Shown here: in pieces, positions 7,176 through 10,039 of the stretch
Numbering within the stretch: position 1 is the first letter of the stretch
How the letters are laid out: each line of letters begins with the position of its first letter
Source of the DNA: Bdellovibrionales bacterium
GTDB taxonomy: Bacteria; Bdellovibrionota; Bacteriovoracia; Bacteriovoracales; Bacteriovoracaceae
NCBI GenBank assembly: GCA_023250775.1
Contig: JAHFAA010000114.1
Location: 1-10,039 of the forward strand
Length of the DNA: 10,039 bases
Reading direction: 5' to 3'
Notes under the pieces: generated by a model
What the model was told of the DNA's origin: nothing
What the model saw: the letters and a program-made list of their open reading frames with translations, nothing else
The model's database searches: none
Made by a program: the position numbers and the translations under genes

Positions 7176-7179
7176 AAAA

Positions 7180-7187
7180 CCTTCCTT
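7180..7187 (-). promoter_or_regulatory. Ribosome binding site that fixes the protease start
   Basis: AAGGAAGG ends 4 bases before the ATG at 7175 (its first AAGG lies 8 bases away), which selects this start over the in-frame ATG at 7214. The rest of the 118-base gap 7176-7293 shows no clear promoter and no terminator; the only hairpin seen is a 3-bp GGA/TCC pair around an A-run. Confidence 0.75.
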
Positions 7188-7293
7188 GGCGAATAGAGAT
7201 AAAACTTCAAGCATTTAGTATGGGGGCGAACGGGATTTTTTTCCTGAATTAAATCATAAAACTTTCTTACACGTTAATGTCTTGTCTATCTTT

Positions 7294-8304
7294 TCAAAGA
7301 ACAATTTGTGAGATCATTGCGAGGTAACTATTTTTCTCATGTTCTTGCATGCGACTTGCTATGAACGAATTGCTGGCGAGGGTTTTGAGTTCCTGCCAGG
7401 ACAGCTGCAGAGCATGCGCGCATTGATAATAGTTCTCTCCCAAATATCCACCAAAGTAGGCCGGATCATCTGAGTTGATCATCGCCAGGAGCCCGGCATT
7501 TAATAAATGTTTGAGGTTGTGCTGGGACATATTTTGAAAAACTTTAAGTTTGATATTCGAGAGAGGACAGACGGTCAGTGGAATCTGTTCCTCTCTCAAG
7601 CGATCAACAAGCCTGAGGTCTTCCAAGCAGCGAACACCGTGGTCGATGCGTTTCACAGACAGGAGATCCAAGGCCTGCCAGATATATTCGGGAGGGCCCT
7701 CCTCGCCGGCATGGGCCACAATAAAAAAACCATATTGTTTGGCCGTCTCAAAGACTCGGGCAAATTTGGAAGGCGGGTGACCGACTTCAGAGCTGTCGAG
7801 GCCCACTCCCAGAATCCAGTCTTTAAAAGGCAGGGCCTCTTCTAAAGTGTTCATGGCCTGGGCCTCGCTCAAGTGTCGTAAAAAACACATGATGAGGTGA
7901 GAGCTGATGCCGAGTTCACTTTTTCCTTTTTCCAGCGCTCGCCGAATGCCATGGATGACCACCGAAAAGGTGACTCCTCGGTCGGTGTGAGTTTGAGGAT
8001 CAAAAAAGATTTCGGTATGCACGACGTGATCTTCTTTGCAGCGCAGGAGGTAGGCCCACGTGAGATCAAAAAAATCTTCCTCATGGATGAGAACGTTGGC
8101 CCCCTCATAGTAGATATCTAAAAAACTTTGCAGATTATGAAACTGATAGGCGGCCTGGATTTCCTGCAAATTTTTGAATCGAAGGGGGCGATCATTGCGC
8201 TTGGCCAATTTGAGCATGAGTTCTGGTTCGAGTGTGCCCTCGATATGCAAATGCAATTCGGCCTTGGGCAATTTTTTAATCTGCGCTTTGGAAAAAACTG
8301 TCAT
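7294..8304 (-). CDS. Adenine deaminase (adenosine/AMP deaminase superfamily)
   Basis: Zinc hydrolase predicted to convert adenine to hypoxanthine and ammonia (EC 3.5.4.2) in the cytoplasm, feeding purine salvage or use of adenine as nitrogen source. It has 336 residues, a typical length. Zinc ligands are visible as His18 and His20 in AELHLHIEGTLEPEL, His198 in VAHAGEEGPPEYIW and Asp279 in NSDDPAYFGGY; Glu201 is the likely catalytic acid, and His222 (RIDHGVR) and Asp280 complete the site. The segments FFDPQTHTDRG, GLDSSEVGHPPSKF, AHAGEEGPPEYIW and DDPAYFGGY match the bacterial adenine deaminase branch (as in the Pseudomonas aeruginosa enzyme) better than true adenosine deaminase, although automatic pipelines often call such proteins 'adenosine deaminase' (add). 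The start at 8304 has GAGGA 7 bases upstream, inside an inverted repeat. It is divergent from fadB across 141 bases. Confidence 0.92.
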   Translation of the reverse strand: MTVFSKAQIKKLPKAELHLHIEGTLEPELMLKLAKRNDRPLRFKNLQEIQAAYQFHNLQSFLDIYYEGANVLIHEEDFFDLTWAYLLRCKEDHVVHTEIFFDPQTHTDRGVTFSVVIHGIRRALEKGKSELGISSHLIMCFLRHLSEAQAMNTLEEALPFKDWILGVGLDSSEVGHPPSKFARVFETAKQYGFFIVAHAGEEGPPEYIWQALDLLSVKRIDHGVRCLEDLRLVDRLREEQIPLTVCPLSNIKLKVFQNMSQHNLKHLLNAGLLAMINSDDPAYFGGYLGENYYQCAHALQLSWQELKTLASNSFIASRMQEHEKNSYLAMISQIVL

Positions 8305-8329
8305 AAATCATTCCTCAAAAATGATTCAT
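8303..8329 (-). promoter_or_regulatory. Inverted repeat enclosing the adenine deaminase ribosome binding site and start
   Basis: In the minus-strand direction ATGAATCATT (8329-8320) and AATGATTTAT (8312-8303) pair over 10 positions: a perfect 7-bp core AATCATT/AATGATT plus, in RNA, one G-U and two A-U pairs. The 7-base loop is TTTGAGG. The GAGGA ribosome binding site straddles loop and stem, and the first two bases of the ATG are in the stem. It could be a translation-controlling hairpin or a repressor site. A possible promoter just upstream (TTTACT, 18 bases, GATACT) would start transcription inside the left arm, favouring an operator. Confidence 0.45.
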
Positions 8330-8371
8330 AGTATCTGATAGTTTCATTACAGAAGTAAAAATGCCGTGCGT

Positions 8372-8394
8372 AGGATCATTTTTTTGGGTATCCT
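8372..8394. repeat. Small inverted repeat in the fadB upstream region
   Basis: AGGAT (8372-8376) and ATCCT (8390-8394) form a 5-bp inverted repeat with a 13-base centre containing a T7 run, 52-74 bases before the fadB start. It may be an operator in the divergent deaminase-fadB control region or chance. No clear -35/-10 pair for fadB was recognised; the stretch 8401-8426 is very T-rich. Confidence 0.2.
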
Positions 8395-8434
8395 CAGGGC
8401 AATTTTCATTTCGATTTTTTATTTTCACAAACAC

Positions 8435-8440
8435 GGGGAG
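8435..8440 (+). promoter_or_regulatory. Ribosome binding site of fadB
   Basis: GGGGAG ends 5 bases before the ATG at 8446 and supports this start, which also gives residue numbering only one off from E. coli FadB. Confidence 0.75.
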
Positions 8441-8445
8441 AAATT

Positions 8446-10039
8446 ATGACTTATAAGGGGACATCCATTCAATGCCTGGTCGATAAGGAAGGTATTGCGC
8501 AGTTACGATTTAATAACGAGGCCACAGGAACCAATGTCTTTAATGCTTCCACGTTAAAGGAACTGGGAGAATGCTTGGTGGCCCTTAAAAAGGAGACAGG
8601 GGTCAAAGGTTTGCTCATGAGCTCAGGCCTTGACAATTTTATCTTCGGTGCCGATGTCACCGAGTTTATGTCTCACTTCAAGCGCCCCGAAGCCGAGTTA
8701 ATCGGATGGTTGGAAGGAATTAATAAAATTTTTTGTGAGTATGAAGATCTGCCTTACCCAAGTGTGGTGGCGATTACCGGTTTTGCCTTGGGCGGTGGTT
8801 TTGAAATTTCTTTGACTGCGGACTATCGCGTAGTCAGTGAAACTGCCAGGATCGGTCTACCTGAAACACAATTGGGAATTATGCCTGGTTGGGGCGGAAC
8901 AGTTCGTCTCGCAAGAGTTGCCGGCGCTGATCATGCAATTGAGTGGATTACGTCAGGAAAACAATACAAAGGAATTGATGGCCTCAAAATTGGCGTGGTT
9001 GATGGCGTGGTCAAAAATGACAAGTTAATTTCCAGTGCCACTACTCTGTTAAAACGCGCCATCGCTGGCGAACTCGATTGGAAAAAGAAACGGGCGCAAA
9101 AGAAAGCGCCACTCAAACTCAATCAAGTGGAATCCACCATGGCCTTCGAAACCGCCAAAGGTTTTGTCGCCGGAGTTGCCGGCCCCAATTATCCTGCGCC
9201 TGTGATGGCCATTGTTACCATGCAAAAAGGCTCGACCTTAAATCGCGATGAAGCACTCAAAATTGAAACAGCCAATTTTGTGAAGCTCACCAAGACTCCT
9301 GCCGCCGAGGCGCTGGTGACGGTGTTTTTGGGTGATCAATATTTAAAGAAAACAAGCAAGAAGATAACGAAGTCCGCCCCTAAAGTGAAACATGCCGGTG
9401 TTATCGGTGCCGGAATTATGGGCGGCGGGATTGCCTATCAATCGGCCTCAAAAGGCACGCCCATTATCATGAAAGACATCAGGCCTGAGGCGCTGGAACT
9501 TGGCATGGGTGAAGCGGTTAAACTTTTAGGCAAACTGGTGGAAAGAAAATCCATTGACAACAACCAGATGGCCAAGGTTGTGGCCAGCATCACTCCCACC
9601 TTGAGCTACGGGGTTATTGAGCAGACTGATCTGATTGTTGAAGCGGTGGTGGAAAATATTAAAGTTAAAAAAAGTGTTTTGGCCGAGCTCGAAGGTAAGG
9701 TAAAACCAGGCACCGTGCTCACTTCAAACACCTCCACTATTTCCATCACGGAATTGGCGAGTGTCTTGAAACGCCCGCAAGATTTTTGTGGCATGCACTT
9801 TTTCAATCCGGTCCACAAGATGCCACTCGTTGAGGTCATTCGCGGTGCTAAAACCAGTGACGAAACCATTGCTCGAACCGTTCAATACGCTTTGCAAATG
9901 GGCAAAACGCCCATCGTGGTCAGTGACTGCGCGGGCTTTTTGGTCAATCGCATTCTCTTTCCATACTTTTTTGGTTTCAACAAATTAGTCGAAGACGGAG
10001 TGGATTTTAAACGCATCGACCAAAAAATTGGTGGACGGA
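8446..10039 (+). CDS. fadB: FadB, fatty acid oxidation complex alpha subunit (3' end beyond window)
   Basis: Bifunctional enoyl-CoA hydratase/3-hydroxyacyl-CoA dehydrogenase of aerobic beta-oxidation; it normally forms a complex with the thiolase FadA. The first 531 codons are present, out of about 720 expected. The N-terminal crotonase domain (about 1-190) has ALGGGFEISLTADYR with catalytic Glu120 and IGLPETQLGIMPGWGG with catalytic Glu140, one residue from E. coli Glu119 and Glu139. A linker leads to the NAD-binding Rossmann motif VIGAGIMGGGIAYQSASKG (from about 319), then SNTSTISITEL and MHFFNPVHKMPLVEVIRG with dehydrogenase residues His451 and Glu463 (E. coli His450 and Glu462). GKTPIVVSDCAGFLVNRILF begins the C-terminal part. 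Conservation with gammaproteobacterial FadB is high and no frameshift is seen. The ATG follows GGGGAG at 5 bases. fadA is expected just downstream, outside the window. Confidence 0.95.
   Translation, partial: MTYKGTSIQCLVDKEGIAQLRFNNEATGTNVFNASTLKELGECLVALKKETGVKGLLMSSGLDNFIFGADVTEFMSHFKRPEAELIGWLEGINKIFCEYEDLPYPSVVAITGFALGGGFEISLTADYRVVSETARIGLPETQLGIMPGWGGTVRLARVAGADHAIEWITSGKQYKGIDGLKIGVVDGVVKNDKLISSATTLLKRAIAGELDWKKKRAQKKAPLKLNQVESTMAFETAKGFVAGVAGPNYPAPVMAIVTMQKGSTLNRDEALKIETANFVKLTKTPAAEALVTVFLGDQYLKKTSKKITKSAPKVKHAGVIGAGIMGGGIAYQSASKGTPIIMKDIRPEALELGMGEAVKLLGKLVERKSIDNNQMAKVVASITPTLSYGVIEQTDLIVEAVVENIKVKKSVLAELEGKVKPGTVLTSNTSTISITELASVLKRPQDFCGMHFFNPVHKMPLVEVIRGAKTSDETIARTVQYALQMGKTPIVVSDCAGFLVNRILFPYFFGFNKLVEDGVDFKRIDQKIGGR

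Noticed and set aside
7176..7214. Earlier ATG for the protease giving thirteen more residues
   Set aside because: The extension precedes a perfect signal peptide and contains the ribosome binding site for the ATG at 7175.
7230..7245. Possible terminator with T7 run between the deaminase and protease genes
   Set aside because: The T-run is on the plus strand, where no gene ends; on the minus strand it is an A-run with only a 3-bp GGA/TCC pair, so not a terminator.
7507..7845. Plus-strand open frame of 112 codons inside the deaminase gene
   Set aside because: It is the antisense shadow of conserved deaminase motifs.
8384..8425. Sigma70-like promoter for fadB
   Set aside because: Neither TTGGGT nor TATTTT has a partner box at 16-18 bases; no reliable pair could be called.

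Overview
The window reads as a chromosomal stretch from a Gram-negative bacterium. DppA and a papain-family protease both carry ordinary Sec signal peptides with no lipobox, so a periplasm is implied. The genes are conserved metabolic and transport families. The mix of a complete dipeptide transporter, a secreted cathepsin-like protease, an adenine deaminase and a FadB-type beta-oxidation enzyme would suit a Proteobacteria or Bdellovibrionota organism living on peptides, purines and fatty acids. That placement is inference; no rRNA or other marker is present to confirm it.

Layout. Seven complete genes and one partial gene lie on the minus strand, and one partial gene at the right end lies on the plus strand. 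Reading the minus strand in transcription order: adenine deaminase (8304-7294); a secreted C1A cysteine protease (7175-5670); a SAM-dependent methyltransferase of the METTL25-like type (5666-4824), starting 3 bases after the protease stop; then the peptide ABC transporter dppA-dppB-dppC-dppD-dppF (4722 to the left edge), in the same order as the E. coli dpp operon, with dppF cut by the window start. The dpp junctions are tight (9, -1, 2 and 3 bases), so they are almost certainly one transcript. Divergent from the deaminase, fadB starts at 8446 and runs off the right edge.

How the genes fit together. The protease would release peptides outside the cytoplasm. DppA captures di/tripeptides in the periplasm, DppBC form the channel, and DppD/DppF power import. 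Adenine deaminase turns adenine into hypoxanthine and ammonia, and FadB carries out the hydratase and dehydrogenase steps of beta-oxidation. This is a nutrient-scavenging neighbourhood; joint regulation of the units is not shown.

No gene-free stretch exceeds 150 bases. The gaps (4723-4823, 7176-7293, 8305-8445) hold ribosome binding sites and small inverted repeats, but no convincing rho-independent terminator. The most unusual signals are small and regulatory: an 8-bp perfect inverted repeat at the very end of dppA, a CCTCCTT (anti-Shine-Dalgarno) sequence directly before the dppB start codon where a ribosome binding site would be expected, and an inverted repeat that encloses the ribosome binding site and start codon of the deaminase. 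No mobile element, CRISPR array, tRNA or rRNA was seen, and I found no clearly novel multi-gene system.
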